A stretch of DNA of 51,969 bases from an uncultured Muribaculaceae bacterium (GCA_910587425.1 CAJUKU010000015.1:1-51969); one strand, 5' to 3'; positions 1 through 8,619 are shown, counted from the first letter of the stretch. Notes: generated from the sequence alone by a model not told the origin. A program made the numbers and translations.

Positions 1-53
1 CAACGACCCCCTGATTAACAGTCAGGTGCTCTAACCAACTGAGCTACTGAAGC
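1..53 (-). tRNA. tRNA-Asn (GTT), truncated by window start
   Basis: Read on the minus strand, the sequence gives a 7-nt acceptor arm, then TAGCTCAG and GGTTAGAGC typical of a D arm, then an anticodon stem-loop around CTGTTAATC with anticodon GTT. The gene runs off the start of the window, so the T arm and 3' acceptor strand are missing. The assignment rests on the anticodon and D-arm consensus. Confidence 0.9.
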
Positions 54-267
54 AGGATGCACTTTCAGGCGCCTCAGCGCCGAATTGCGATGCAAAAGTA
101 GGCACTTTTTGCGAACCGTGCAAGAGTTTCACAAAAAAACTTTCGTTTTCTTCGCCACTTCCGCTTCATTTCGCATTCAATCCGCCACGAGACCACAGCG
201 ATACCATGAATAAAAATTGGCAAAAAATATCTTACCCGCGGCATCGCTCAAACTCTAAATTATGCTT

Positions 268-275
268 AACTTTGC
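268..275 (+). promoter_or_regulatory. Bacteroidetes -7 element (TAACTTTG)
   Basis: TAACTTTG matches the TAnnTTTG consensus of the Bacteroidetes primary sigma factor and lies 27 nt before the ATG at 303. No clear TTG is found at the usual 20-nt spacing upstream, so this is a one-box match. Confidence 0.6.
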
Positions 276-302
276 AGAAATTTTAAACGATATTATTCTT
301 TT

Positions 303-1955
303 ATGGATCTGAGCTGGCTGGTTTCACTCATTGGTCCCGGCAACACCAACCTGGCGAGCACACTCGTGCTCTACTCGTTTGTCATAGCTGCCGGCGTCTA
401 TCTGGGCAAACTTAAAATCGCGGGCGTGTCGCTGGGCGTCACATTCGTACTCTTCGTAGGCATACTCATGGGACACTTCGGATACACCGTCAATGCCGAA
501 GTGCTGAAGTTCATCCGTGAGTTCGGACTTATACTGTTCATTTTCTCGATAGGCATACAGGTAGGTCCCGGTTTCTTCTCATCGTTCAAGAAAGGGGGCA
601 TGCGCCTCAACGGACTCGCCGTGCTCGCCATAGCACTCAACGTGGCGATTGTGCTTGCCATATTCTATATCGACGGCAACACAAGCATCTACGCGCTCGT
701 CGGTGTCATGTCGGGTGCCGTGACCAACACCCCCGGTCTTGCCGCCGCACAGCAGACCGCCGACAGCGTGGAGGCGATCAACACCATGTCGATGGGTTAT
801 GCCGCCGCCTATCCCCTCGGCGTCTGCGGCATCATCGGAGCGATGTTCCTCATCAAAGCGCTCTTTAAGATCAAGACCGACCGCGAAATAGCATCAGTGG
901 AGGACGCCAACAATGCCTCCCTCCACAAGCCCAATATCATATCCGTCGAGGTGACGAATCCGCTCATCGACGGCAAGACGCTCTTCCAGATCCACGACAT
1001 CATTCAGACAGACTTCGTGATTTCCAGGCTCCTCCACGACGGCACTATAATCATTCCTACCTCCAAGACCGAGGTTCACCAGGGCGACAAACTGTATGTC
1101 GTCATTTCGACCAGCGACGTGGAGCGTTTCGAGGCTGTCATCGGTCCGCAGATAGAGATGGACTGGGAGTGGACACAGAAAGAGGTCGTATCGCGCCGCA
1201 TACTCATCACCAAGAGCGAATACAACGGCGTGGAGCTCGGCTCGCTGCGCCTCCACTCGGCATACAAGGTGAATGCCACCCGCGTAAACCGTGCCGGCGT
1301 CGACCTGCTCGCCTCACCCGGACTGCGCATACAGATGGGCGACCGCCTCACTGTCGTTGGCGACATCAACGACATCTCACGCCTCGCCGACAAACTCGGC
1401 AACTCCATGAAGCGCCTCAACGAGCCGAACATGATCACGATTTTCGTCGGCATCCTGTTCGGTATCATCCTCGGCTCCATCGACATAGGCTTCGGCATGA
1501 AGCTCGGACTCGCCGGCGGTCCCCTCGTGATCGCCATACTGCTGAGCCGCTTCGGCTACAAGTTCCACCTTGTCACCTACACATCATCGTCGGCATCGCT
1601 GCTCATGCGCGAGCTCGGCATCTGCCTCTTCCTTGCATCCGTAGGCATCAGCTCTGGAGCAGGCTTTGCTGAGACCGTCTTCAATACCACCGGCATGTGG
1701 TGGGTGATCTGGGGCTTTATAATCACATTCGTGCCTCTCGTTGTCGTTGGATGCATAGCGCGCGGTGTCTACAAGATCAACTTCCTGTCGATCATGGGAC
1801 TCATGTCGGGCGGATATACCGACCCGCCGGCACTTGCCTACGCCACCGGCTCGACCGGCAGCGACGTTCCCGCTGTAGCCTACTCGACCGTCTATCCTCT
1901 CACAATGTTCCTGCGCGTCGTAGCCGCCCAAGGCATAATCCTCGCCTTCATGTAA
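303..1955 (+). CDS. AspT/YidE/YbjL-family (AAE) putative anion exchanger with RCK_C domains
   Basis: This 550-residue membrane protein has the layout of the aspartate:alanine exchanger family. It has about five N-terminal membrane segments (residues ~1-190, with MGYAAAYPLG near 160), two tandem TrkA_C/RCK_C domains (~205-290 and ~295-375), and a second membrane half rich in glycine and small residues (SGGYTDPPALAYA near 500). Characterised family members exchange dicarboxylates or amino acids. The substrate here cannot be read from sequence. The ATG follows a TAACTTTG promoter, and a strong hairpin terminator lies just after the stop, so it is probably monocistronic. Confidence 0.85.
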   Translation: MDLSWLVSLIGPGNTNLASTLVLYSFVIAAGVYLGKLKIAGVSLGVTFVLFVGILMGHFGYTVNAEVLKFIREFGLILFIFSIGIQVGPGFFSSFKKGGMRLNGLAVLAIALNVAIVLAIFYIDGNTSIYALVGVMSGAVTNTPGLAAAQQTADSVEAINTMSMGYAAAYPLGVCGIIGAMFLIKALFKIKTDREIASVEDANNASLHKPNIISVEVTNPLIDGKTLFQIHDIIQTDFVISRLLHDGTIIIPTSKTEVHQGDKLYVVISTSDVERFEAVIGPQIEMDWEWTQKEVVSRRILITKSEYNGVELGSLRLHSAYKVNATRVNRAGVDLLASPGLRIQMGDRLTVVGDINDISRLADKLGNSMKRLNEPNMITIFVGILFGIILGSIDIGFGMKLGLAGGPLVIAILLSRFGYKFHLVTYTSSSASLLMRELGICLFLASVGISSGAGFAETVFNTTGMWWVIWGFIITFVPLVVVGCIARGVYKINFLSIMGLMSGGYTDPPALAYATGSTGSDVPAVAYSTVYPLTMFLRVVAAQGIILAFM

Positions 1956-1984
1956 GAGAACATAGAGTCACCCCACATAAAGCA

Positions 1985-2025
1985 TTGCCCCGGCATCATG
2001 GTCATGACGCCGGGGCAAGTTGTTT
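1985..2025 (+). terminator. Intrinsic terminator after the AAE transporter
   Basis: A perfect 10-bp inverted repeat (TTGCCCCGGC at 1985-1994, GCCGGGGCAA at 2009-2018) with a 14-nt loop is followed by GTTGTTTTC. It sits between convergent genes (transporter and thioredoxin). The T-rich side is on the plus strand. Confidence 0.8.
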
Positions 2026-2052
2026 TCTTACAGCAGAGTTCTGACTACGCGG

Positions 2053-2373
2053 TCACTTCATGTCAGATTTCGTATCATCGATGAATTCCCGGATCTTAGC
2101 CTCAAGCTGATCCGCCTGATGAACACCGTAGCCGCGCCATCCAGCCTCACCGTTCTTGAACATGATCAGCGTAGGAACGGACTGGATACGATATGCGGCG
2201 GAAAGCTCCGGGTTGCGGTCTACATCTATCTTGATGATATTTACCGCATCGCCAAACTTTGCTTTTACCTGTTCAAGGATCGGTCCCTGCACCTTGCACG
2301 GACCGCACCACGTGGCGAAGAAGTCAACCAGCGTAGGAGTCGAGCTCTTGATAATATCGTTAAATTCACTCAT
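2053..2373 (-). CDS. trxA: Thioredoxin
   Basis: This 106-residue cytoplasmic thioredoxin has the canonical redox motif WCGPCK (Cys23 and Cys26) and the cis-proline loop VPT near residue 65. No signal peptide is present, so it should serve cytosolic dithiol-disulfide exchange, reduced by thioredoxin reductase. Length and motifs are standard for the family. It is convergent with the transporter and separated from it by the terminator. No TAnnTTTG box was identified just upstream of its start. Confidence 0.96.
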   Translation of the reverse strand: MSEFNDIIKSSTPTLVDFFATWCGPCKVQGPILEQVKAKFGDAVNIIKIDVDRNPELSAAYRIQSVPTLIMFKNGEAGWRGYGVHQADQLEAKIREFIDDTKSDMK

Positions 2374-2532
2374 AGTAATAAGTTTTATGTTGTTTCAGCA
2401 AAATCCGTCATCTGAAGGCAGCGGAACTTTCCGCAGTCTGTAGATATAACACTCCTTCCACACTAAAAGTTCCACCCCGGCACCATCTATTAAATATGAA
2501 CTGATCAAACCCTCCGCAGGAATCACCATATA

Positions 2533-2564
2533 TTTGGAAGCCACAATAACTTTTCATAAATTTG
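2533..2564 (+). promoter_or_regulatory. Bacteroidetes promoter (TTTG-N20-TAAATTTG)
   Basis: TTTG at 2533-2536 and TAAATTTG at 2557-2564 are separated by exactly 20 nt, the expected spacing. The ATG of the AAA-ATPase_like gene follows 27 nt later. Confidence 0.8.
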
Positions 2565-2591
2565 CACTATACAATATCATAACACCCGGCT

Positions 2592-4154
2592 ATGGCGCAG
2601 CTACTTTATCCAATCGGAATACAGACCTTCTCCAAAATCAGAGAGGCCGGTTTCGTGTACGTCGACAAAACGGAATATATCCATCGTCTTGTCAGCACAA
2701 GTCAGTATGTATTCCTCAGCCGTCCTCGAAGGTTCGGCAAGTCGCTGCTGCTCTCCACCATAGAATCATATTTCCAGGGGCGCAGAGAGCTTTTCGAGGG
2801 GCTCGCGATCAGCAATTACCAACAGGACTGGACGCCCTGCCCCGTACTGTACCTCGACTTCACCGGAACAAACTACGACTCGCCAGACAGCCTGAAGATT
2901 CACCTCAACCATTTCCTCACAGGCTGGGAGCGTCAGTTCGGGATAGAGAAGCAGGATCAGAGCATCGGATTGCGTTTCAAGCGGGTACTGGAGGAAGCCC
3001 ATGCAAAAACCGGGGAGAGGGTAGTGCTGCTGATCGACGAGTACGATAAGGCACTGCTTGAGACTGTCGACCGACGCGATCTGCAGGAACAATACAGGAG
3101 TGACCTGCGGGCGTTCTACAGCAATCTCAAGAGTCAGGATCTGCATATCCGCTTCGCCATGCTTACCGGAGTCACCAAGTTCGGACACCTGAGCATTTTC
3201 AGCGACCTCAACAACCTGCAGGATATATCGCTCGACGAGCAGTACAGCGGAATCTGCGGGGTCACAACCGACGAACTGCACCAATATTTCCACCCCGGAG
3301 TGGAGGAACTCGCACGCGATTGGGAGATCACAACCGACGAAGCATACGGGAAACTCAAACAGAGCTACGACGGATATCACTTCTCGGCAAAACGCCGTGA
3401 GGATGTCTACAATCCGTTCAGCCTGCTCAACTGCCTGAGCAAACGGATGTTCGGCGACTACTGGTTCAAGACCGGGACACCAACGTTCCTGATCAAGATG
3501 ATACGCGACATGGGGTTACCGTTGCAGGATCTCTCACAGCACCAGACATATCTCACATCGCTCACCGACGTGTCTTTCGACCTGGGGGATCCCATACCGG
3601 TGCTGTACCAGAGCGGATATCTCACAATCAAGGATTTCGACCCCGAGTTCAAGACCGTGACCCTCGGTTTCCCCAACACCGAGGTCGAGAATGGCTTTTT
3701 CAACCAGCTCCTGCCTTTCTACACATCACTGAAAAGCAACTCGGCATTCGAGATCACACGCTTCGTGAAGGATGCGCGCGAGGGGCGGGCAGAAGATTTC
3801 ATGCAGCGCATGCAGAGTCTGTTCGCCGATTTCCAGTACGATGCCTTCGACCTGCGCCGCCTCGAGCAGCACTATCAGGACGTACTGTTCATCCTGGTGA
3901 AGCTTATGGGGTTATACACCCGTATAGAATACCGTACAGCCTCCGGACGTATCGACATGGTGATAATGACACCCGGCTACATCTACGTAATGGAGTTCAA
4001 GCTCGACCGTACTGCAGAGGAGGCGCTCGCACAGATCGACTCGAAAGGCTACATGCTGCCGTTCCGTGCCGACGGACGCCGATTGATAAAGATCGGTGCC
4101 AACTTCTCCACCCAGCTCCGGGGAATCGACAGTTGGATCATAGAGGAGGAGTGA
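2592..4154 (+). CDS. AAA-ATPase_like / PD-(D/E)XK nuclease-like protein
   Basis: This 520-residue protein belongs to the AAA-ATPase_like (PF09820) plus PDDEXK_9 (PF08011) family that is multi-copy in many Bacteroidetes. A P-loop RPRRFGKS (Lys50) and a Walker B VVLLIDEYDKAL (~140-151) mark the N-terminal ATPase. Near the C-terminus GRIDMVIM followed by MEFKLD (~455-475) matches the PD-(D/E)XK nuclease core. The biological role of the family is not established; these genes often behave as accessory, lineage-expanded genes. It has its own consensus promoter and appears monocistronic. The start is the first ATG after the promoter. Confidence 0.85.
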   Translation: MAQLLYPIGIQTFSKIREAGFVYVDKTEYIHRLVSTSQYVFLSRPRRFGKSLLLSTIESYFQGRRELFEGLAISNYQQDWTPCPVLYLDFTGTNYDSPDSLKIHLNHFLTGWERQFGIEKQDQSIGLRFKRVLEEAHAKTGERVVLLIDEYDKALLETVDRRDLQEQYRSDLRAFYSNLKSQDLHIRFAMLTGVTKFGHLSIFSDLNNLQDISLDEQYSGICGVTTDELHQYFHPGVEELARDWEITTDEAYGKLKQSYDGYHFSAKRREDVYNPFSLLNCLSKRMFGDYWFKTGTPTFLIKMIRDMGLPLQDLSQHQTYLTSLTDVSFDLGDPIPVLYQSGYLTIKDFDPEFKTVTLGFPNTEVENGFFNQLLPFYTSLKSNSAFEITRFVKDAREGRAEDFMQRMQSLFADFQYDAFDLRRLEQHYQDVLFILVKLMGLYTRIEYRTASGRIDMVIMTPGYIYVMEFKLDRTAEEALAQIDSKGYMLPFRADGRRLIKIGANFSTQLRGIDSWIIEEE

Positions 4155-4223
4155 CAGCCGACTACCCGCATTAAGTTGTGACCGAATGGGGCGTTTCGCA
4201 TAGGGATGGGGGTTAGGCGGGAG

Positions 4224-4231
4224 TAACTTTG
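4224..4231 (+). promoter_or_regulatory. -7 element (TAACTTTG) 4 nt before an ATG
   Basis: A perfect TAACTTTG ends four bases before the ATG at 4236. Transcription would begin at or within the start codon, implying a leaderless message or an internal start. No TTG is seen at the 20-nt spacing. Confidence 0.55.
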
Positions 4232-4235
4232 CGGT

Positions 4236-5147
4236 ATGTTCTTCAACGCCGAGATAACCGACCCTCACCACCACGCTTTCCAGCGGTGGCTGCGACGCCC
4301 GCTCAACCAGCGGCAGACGCGCGTCATAGCCCTGCTCGAGATGCTTCGCCGCAACCCCGGTGAGGAACCGCGGCTGTATATCCACGACGACGGATCCACG
4401 CCCGAGGACAACATCCCGCAACTGCTTGCCGATTACATCAGTTGGCGTCACTACTGCTCGCGCCGGGAGAACACGCCACAATCATTGATAATAGCCCGTA
4501 CCACCGCACGTGCGGCAGCGTTAGGAGGTGAGGCGCGCTGTTTTCATTACGGTGCGCTCAGGGCTGTCACCAACTGGCGTGGCACAAACTTCGCCCACCT
4601 CCTGGTGGTCGACGCCGACAGGACTCCCCTTCCCGACTTCTCGGAGGAGGCTATACTCTATAACTTCCCGAGCGCCGTGCATCAGTTCCTGCAGATACCT
4701 TGCATAGCGCAATGCTGCAACTACCATTCCGTCGTTGTCGTGCACGGCAACGCACGCCGATGGTCCACGCAGTTTTCCCTGAAGTTTTTCGACACGGCGT
4801 CCGATGCCTCCACACGCTACGTAGCACTGGCTCTCCAGCCACTCCCCGCACACCTGATGCGCCGGAACCGCATCAAGCCGTTCCGCCTCGGCAACAATCC
4901 TTTCCGCCTCAGCATACTGAGCGTCAAAGGAAAACGCCGGGAGTACTCCAACCAACAGCGCAAAGCGCGTCGCCGTCGCGGCTCCATGGCTGCCGCAGCC
5001 GTACGGCTCACGCCGCGGTTCAACGTAATCGTCACAAGCGCTCCTTCAATTCATTATCAGCCGGAATATTGCAAAATCAGTGCAATCTTGAAGCATCAGA
5101 TCGCCACAACCGCACCCCGAGCCCGCCCATCGCCCGCTGCAGCATGA
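4236..5147 (+). CDS. Hypothetical protein, 303 residues, weak terminase/helicase-like Walker B region
   Basis: I do not recognise this protein. The first half is compact: QTRVIALLEMLRRNP near 26-40, a segment SLIIARTTARAAALG near 88-102, then WRGTNFAHLLVVDADRTP near 118-135. That order recalls the motif Ia/Walker B part of large terminase subunits, but no P-loop is present and the usual Asp-Glu pair is Asp-Ala. The second half is Arg/Lys rich and the last 50 residues look unstructured, so the real stop-proximal part may be drifting. It is bracketed by a promoter box at 4224 and a hairpin terminator overlapping its 3' end, which supports a real transcription unit. An antisense 144-residue frame exists but has no such signals. 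Confidence 0.5.
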   Translation: MFFNAEITDPHHHAFQRWLRRPLNQRQTRVIALLEMLRRNPGEEPRLYIHDDGSTPEDNIPQLLADYISWRHYCSRRENTPQSLIIARTTARAAALGGEARCFHYGALRAVTNWRGTNFAHLLVVDADRTPLPDFSEEAILYNFPSAVHQFLQIPCIAQCCNYHSVVVVHGNARRWSTQFSLKFFDTASDASTRYVALALQPLPAHLMRRNRIKPFRLGNNPFRLSILSVKGKRREYSNQQRKARRRRGSMAAAAVRLTPRFNVIVTSAPSIHYQPEYCKISAILKHQIATTAPRARPSPAAA

Positions 5148-5171
5148 ATCTCCCGATCCGGGCGGGGTTTT
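5122..5171 (+). terminator. Intrinsic terminator overlapping the end of the 303-residue ORF
   Basis: CCCGCCC at 5122-5128 pairs with GGGCGGG at 5160-5166, followed by GTTTT. The stop codon at 5145-5147 lies in the loop, and a smaller CCCG/CGGG hairpin lies within it. Confidence 0.55.
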
Positions 5172-5183
5172 GCCGCGGTTCTC

Positions 5184-5214
5184 TTGGTGAATTGACCGAT
5201 AGTGGTTAACTTTG
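5184..5214 (+). promoter_or_regulatory. dapA promoter (TTG-N20-TAACTTTG)
   Basis: TTG at 5184-5186 and TAACTTTG at 5207-5214 are spaced by 20 nt. The box overlaps the TTG codon at 5212, which rules that codon out as the dapA start and favours ATG at 5233. Confidence 0.85.
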
Positions 5215-5232
5215 CAGAACAATAGCATCATA

Positions 5233-6117
5233 ATGGCTTCTATGAATTTCCGCGGAATGGGAGTGGCACTCATCACCCCCTTCCGGCAAGACAAGACAGT
5301 GGATTGGGACGCATTGGCGCGTCTGCTTGACTATCAGATAAAAAGTGGCGTGGACTACATGGTGGTACTCGGCACTACCGCCGAAACTCCGGCACTGACA
5401 GAGGAGGAGCGTCGCCAGGTGCGACAGTTTGTTGTCGAACGCGTGGCGGGGCGTGTACCCCTTGTAGTAGGATGTGGCGGTAACAACACGGCAGCTGTTG
5501 TAAAAGAAGCTGCTGCAATAAACCCTGATGAGTTTGCCGCCATACTATCAGTAGTCCCCTACTACAACAAGCCATCGCAGGAAGGCATCTACCAGCATTA
5601 CGCTGCAATAGCCAAGGCATCGACTGTTCCGGTGATCCTCTACAACGTACCGGGGCGCACGGGAGTCAACATGACCGCCGAAACCACATTGCGTCTCGCA
5701 TCCGAATTCCCCAACATTGTCGCCATTAAGGAGGCGTCCGGCAACATAAGCCAGATGGATGATATCATCAAGAACAAGCCTGCCGATTTCTGCGTGATAT
5801 CCGGCGATGACGGCATAACTTTCCCGCTTATAACCCTCGGAGCTGTGGGAGTAATCTCGGTGATCGGAAATGCTTTCCCCCGCGAGTTTTCAAAAATGGT
5901 TCGTCTGGCTCTCGCCGGCGATTATGAGCGTGCGCGGACTATCCACCACCAGTTCACGGAGCTTTTCAGCCTACTGTTTGTCGACGGCAACCCCGCGGGA
6001 GTGAAATGCCTGCTCCACGCCATGGGATTCATCGAGAACGAACTGCGTCTGCCGCTCGTGCCGACACGCATAACGACATACGAGAAGATACGCCGTGTGC
6101 TCGACACACTCAACTGA
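5233..6117 (+). CDS. dapA: 4-hydroxy-tetrahydrodipicolinate synthase
   Basis: This enzyme condenses pyruvate with aspartate semialdehyde, the first committed step to diaminopimelate and lysine, and so feeds peptidoglycan. The 294-residue product has the GTTAET motif (~48-53), the catalytic tyrosine in LYNVPGRTG (Tyr137) and the Schiff-base lysine in VAIKEASGN (Lys166), all at family positions. An upstream in-frame TTG lies inside the promoter, so ATG 5233 was chosen; ATG 5242 is also possible. It is followed 61 bp later by manA, with no obvious terminator between. Confidence 0.96.
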   Translation: MASMNFRGMGVALITPFRQDKTVDWDALARLLDYQIKSGVDYMVVLGTTAETPALTEEERRQVRQFVVERVAGRVPLVVGCGGNNTAAVVKEAAAINPDEFAAILSVVPYYNKPSQEGIYQHYAAIAKASTVPVILYNVPGRTGVNMTAETTLRLASEFPNIVAIKEASGNISQMDDIIKNKPADFCVISGDDGITFPLITLGAVGVISVIGNAFPREFSKMVRLALAGDYERARTIHHQFTELFSLLFVDGNPAGVKCLLHAMGFIENELRLPLVPTRITTYEKIRRVLDTLN

Positions 6118-6178
6118 GCGACGGCACAAAAACAGACAACATACACTCTTAAATTTAAAACCAACTGATAACGAAACA

Positions 6179-7156
6179 ATGTCACAGGCTAACATTCCAC
6201 CGTTGAAATTCCGCCCCATCCTCAAAAGCGTGGTGTGGGGAGGTGAGAAAATAGCTCCTTTCAAGGGGATAACCACCGAACAGACCAAGATCGGCGAAAG
6301 CTGGGAAATATCCGGAGTGCCCGGAAACGAATCTATTGTCGACAACGGACCTGATGCAGGAAAGACACTCACAGAGATGATCGACCTATATGGTGCCGAC
6401 ATCGTAGGTGAGAAAAATATAGAGAAATACGGAGACATGTTCCCGCTGCTTGTGAAAATCATAGATGCCGCTGGCGACCTTTCACTCCAGGTTCACCCCG
6501 ATGACGAGCTTGCACGCAAACGCCACAACTCACTCGGCAAGACTGAGATGTGGTATATCGTCGACACCGAGCCGGGAGCGAAGATCTGCTCAGGACTCGC
6601 ACAGGAGATAACGCCCGACGATTATGTGAAACGCGTGGCTGACAACACCCTAATGGAAGTAGTGGCACACCACGACGCACATCCCGGCGACGTATTCTTC
6701 CTCCCTGCCGGCAGAATCCATGCCATCGGCGCAGGCAACCTGCTCGTCGAGGTACAGGAGACCAGCGACATCACATACCGCATATATGACTACGGACGTG
6801 TGGACGCCAAAACAGGAAAGACACGCCAGCTGCACACCGAGGAGGCTAAAGATGCCATCGACTATACCGTATACCCATCATACGTCACAAAACCGGAGGC
6901 TCCTATCGACGGACTCCAGGAACTCGTGCGCTGCTCGCACTTCTACGTTTATCTCATAACCATCGAGGGTGAGAAAAGCTTCTTCCCGATCCATGGCGGT
7001 TTCTCGGCTATCACATGCGTGGAGGGTGAACTGACATTTACCGACGACCGCAGCAATTCCGTCAGCGTTCATCGCGGAGAGAGCATCCTCATCCCGGCTA
7101 TGGCAAAGAGCTTCACAGCTACCGGAAAAGGACGCTATGTAGCAGCCTTCAACTAA
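6179..7156 (+). CDS. manA: Mannose-6-phosphate isomerase, class I
   Basis: This enzyme interconverts mannose-6-phosphate and fructose-6-phosphate in the cytosol, linking mannose catabolism with GDP-mannose supply for surface glycans. The 325-residue protein is a short type I isomerase. The zinc-binding motif QVHPDDE lies at 104-110, and AGRIHAIGAGNLLVEVQE (~180-197) supplies the later His and Glu ligands. The frame stays open upstream to 6095, but that would overlap dapA; ATG 6179 begins the conserved KFRPILKSVVWGG region. The stop is followed within two bases by the structured repeat. Confidence 0.95.
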   Translation: MSQANIPPLKFRPILKSVVWGGEKIAPFKGITTEQTKIGESWEISGVPGNESIVDNGPDAGKTLTEMIDLYGADIVGEKNIEKYGDMFPLLVKIIDAAGDLSLQVHPDDELARKRHNSLGKTEMWYIVDTEPGAKICSGLAQEITPDDYVKRVADNTLMEVVAHHDAHPGDVFFLPAGRIHAIGAGNLLVEVQETSDITYRIYDYGRVDAKTGKTRQLHTEEAKDAIDYTVYPSYVTKPEAPIDGLQELVRCSHFYVYLITIEGEKSFFPIHGGFSAITCVEGELTFTDDRSNSVSVHRGESILIPAMAKSFTATGKGRYVAAFN

Positions 7157-7157
7157 T

Positions 7158-7307
7158 TAGGATGTGCCATAACGGCTCATCTGGGTCGTCGCTTTCGACA
7201 TTCGGCATCGGTCACGTACAACAGTACGCTCCCTCAGCCTCAGTCTCAGCTCCTACCAGCTGAACCATTCTGACAACATCCTACCATCCGGATACAACAT
7301 CGGTGTG
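7158..7307 (+). repeat. Dispersed structured repeat, copy 1 (~150 bp)
   Basis: A 108-bp core (7168-7275) is identical to the core at 41775-41882. It is bracketed by an 8-bp stem (TAGGATGT 7158-7165, ACATCCTA 7276-7283) that differs in sequence from the other copy's stem but still pairs. Conservation continues outside the right arm (CCATCCGGATACAACA, 7284-7299). Inner hairpins include CGTAC-AACA-GTACG and TCAGCT-N6-AGCTGA. It starts two bases after the manA stop, between convergent genes. I recognise no named RNA or mobile family. Confidence 0.85.
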
Positions 7308-7341
7308 CCAGACACGTTTTGACACACTGTTCCAACTCTGA

Positions 7342-8619
7342 TCATAAATCGCCTGCCACAGCCACTATCATCCTCTCGGGATCAAGATAAGTGGCTGCAA
7401 GGCGTGCTATCTTCCCAGCCGTGATACCGCGCGCCGCCGCCATACGCCGGTCGAAGTAATCTGCCGGCAGATGCGCCGTCAGGAGCGTGATATAGAAATC
7501 CAAAACCGAGAAAGGAGTCTCGGCGGCTTCAAGCAGAGATGTGAATTCCGAGTGTGCCATCCGCTGCATCTCCAGTTCTGTAGGCGACTCATCGGCAAGT
7601 CTGCGCAGCTCGCGCCGGATTGAGTCGATCACATTGTGCACGTTAGCGTTGTCACACTGTGTCTGTATGTTCACAACACCACCCTCGGCATAACCGAGCA
7701 GTTGCGAACCGATGCCATACGTCAGCCCCTCCTCCTCACGGATAGATGACTGCAACCGGCTACCGAAATACCCACCGAGAGCGCTCACGGCAAGCCGCAG
7801 GTCAAGATAGTCAGGATTATCGCGCCCGATCGTCGGTATCGTCACAGCTATCGCCGCCTGACTGGTGCCGGGCATACGCTCGGTATGCCATAGCTCTGAC
7901 GAAGGATTGAACGGATGCATCTGCAACCCTCTCTTCTTGCTCTCCGGCACTGGCACTGCGCCAAAAGTACGGTTGATGTCGTCGATCAGTTCAGGTGTCA
8001 CCGTTCCGGTAAGGAACAGATGCATCCGGTCCGGACGTACAAAACGCTGCCGGAATGCCGCGATCTGACGCCTTGTGGCATGCATGACTGCCTCATCGGT
8101 AATCTCACGGGAGAGCGGATGACCCTCACCGAAGGTAGCTCGCGCCGAGAGCGCCGAAGCGCGGTAATCGACCTTCTCCTGACGCAGACGCGCCGCAGCC
8201 GACAGTCTGCGCCTGATAGTGCGCAGCTCAACCGGAGGCAATGTCGCATTGAATATGGTATCGACCATTATCGGGAGAACGTCGTGAAACCGCTCGGGCA
8301 ACGCCCGCAACTGCGTGCGCGTATGATGGCTCAGCGCCGATGCAGCGAGGGCAGCTCCATTATAATCGATTGCTGTCGCAATGGCACCGGCATCCATCGA
8401 GGGCGTTCCTTCCGTCTGCACAGCGGCGGCAATAGCGGGAATGACCGGCGACGAAGCATCGGCAGTGCCACCTTCGCATATCGCAGTCAGACGGCTTATC
8501 GAAGCCTCACGACTGTCGAGCACAATCAGCGGCATGCCGTTGTCAAGAATTATCTGACGAGGTTTGGCGAGCGTGAAGTCACCAATACCGTGAAGTTTCG
8601 GTGGCGTTTTTCGATTCAT
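7342..8619 (-). CDS. M16 (pitrilysin-like) family protein lacking the zinc motif
   Basis: This 425-residue protein has the two-lobe fold of M16 peptidases. An N-terminal lobe (~30-200) holds the usual GGTADASS start of the metal-site helix, and a C-terminal lobe carries GGYFGSRLQSSIREEEGLTYG (~275-298). The HxxEH metal motif is absent: the matching stretch reads AIAAAVQTEGT. It therefore resembles the non-catalytic partner subunits of the family rather than an active protease. No signal peptide is evident. Its ATG overlaps the kdsB stop by four bases, so it is translationally coupled to kdsB. An active HxxEH partner is not in this window. Confidence 0.85.
   Translation of the reverse strand: MNRKTPPKLHGIGDFTLAKPRQIILDNGMPLIVLDSREASISRLTAICEGGTADASSPVIPAIAAAVQTEGTPSMDAGAIATAIDYNGAALAASALSHHTRTQLRALPERFHDVLPIMVDTIFNATLPPVELRTIRRRLSAAARLRQEKVDYRASALSARATFGEGHPLSREITDEAVMHATRRQIAAFRQRFVRPDRMHLFLTGTVTPELIDDINRTFGAVPVPESKKRGLQMHPFNPSSELWHTERMPGTSQAAIAVTIPTIGRDNPDYLDLRLAVSALGGYFGSRLQSSIREEEGLTYGIGSQLLGYAEGGVVNIQTQCDNANVHNVIDSIRRELRRLADESPTELEMQRMAHSEFTSLLEAAETPFSVLDFYITLLTAHLPADYFDRRMAAARGITAGKIARLAATYLDPERMIVAVAGDL

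Noticed and set aside
4521..4955. Minus-strand 144-codon ORF antisense to the 303-residue gene
   Set aside because: The promoter box and terminator both fit the plus-strand frame; the antisense frame has neither.
5212..5232. TTG start for dapA at 5212
   Set aside because: The codon lies inside the TAACTTTG promoter element, so it cannot be in the transcript; ATG 5233 fits the family start.
7168..7275. Hammerhead-type ribozyme in the minus strand of the repeat
   Set aside because: A CAGATGAG and a CGAAAG segment caught the eye, but the required CUGAnGA core is not matched and the stems do not fall into the three-way junction order.
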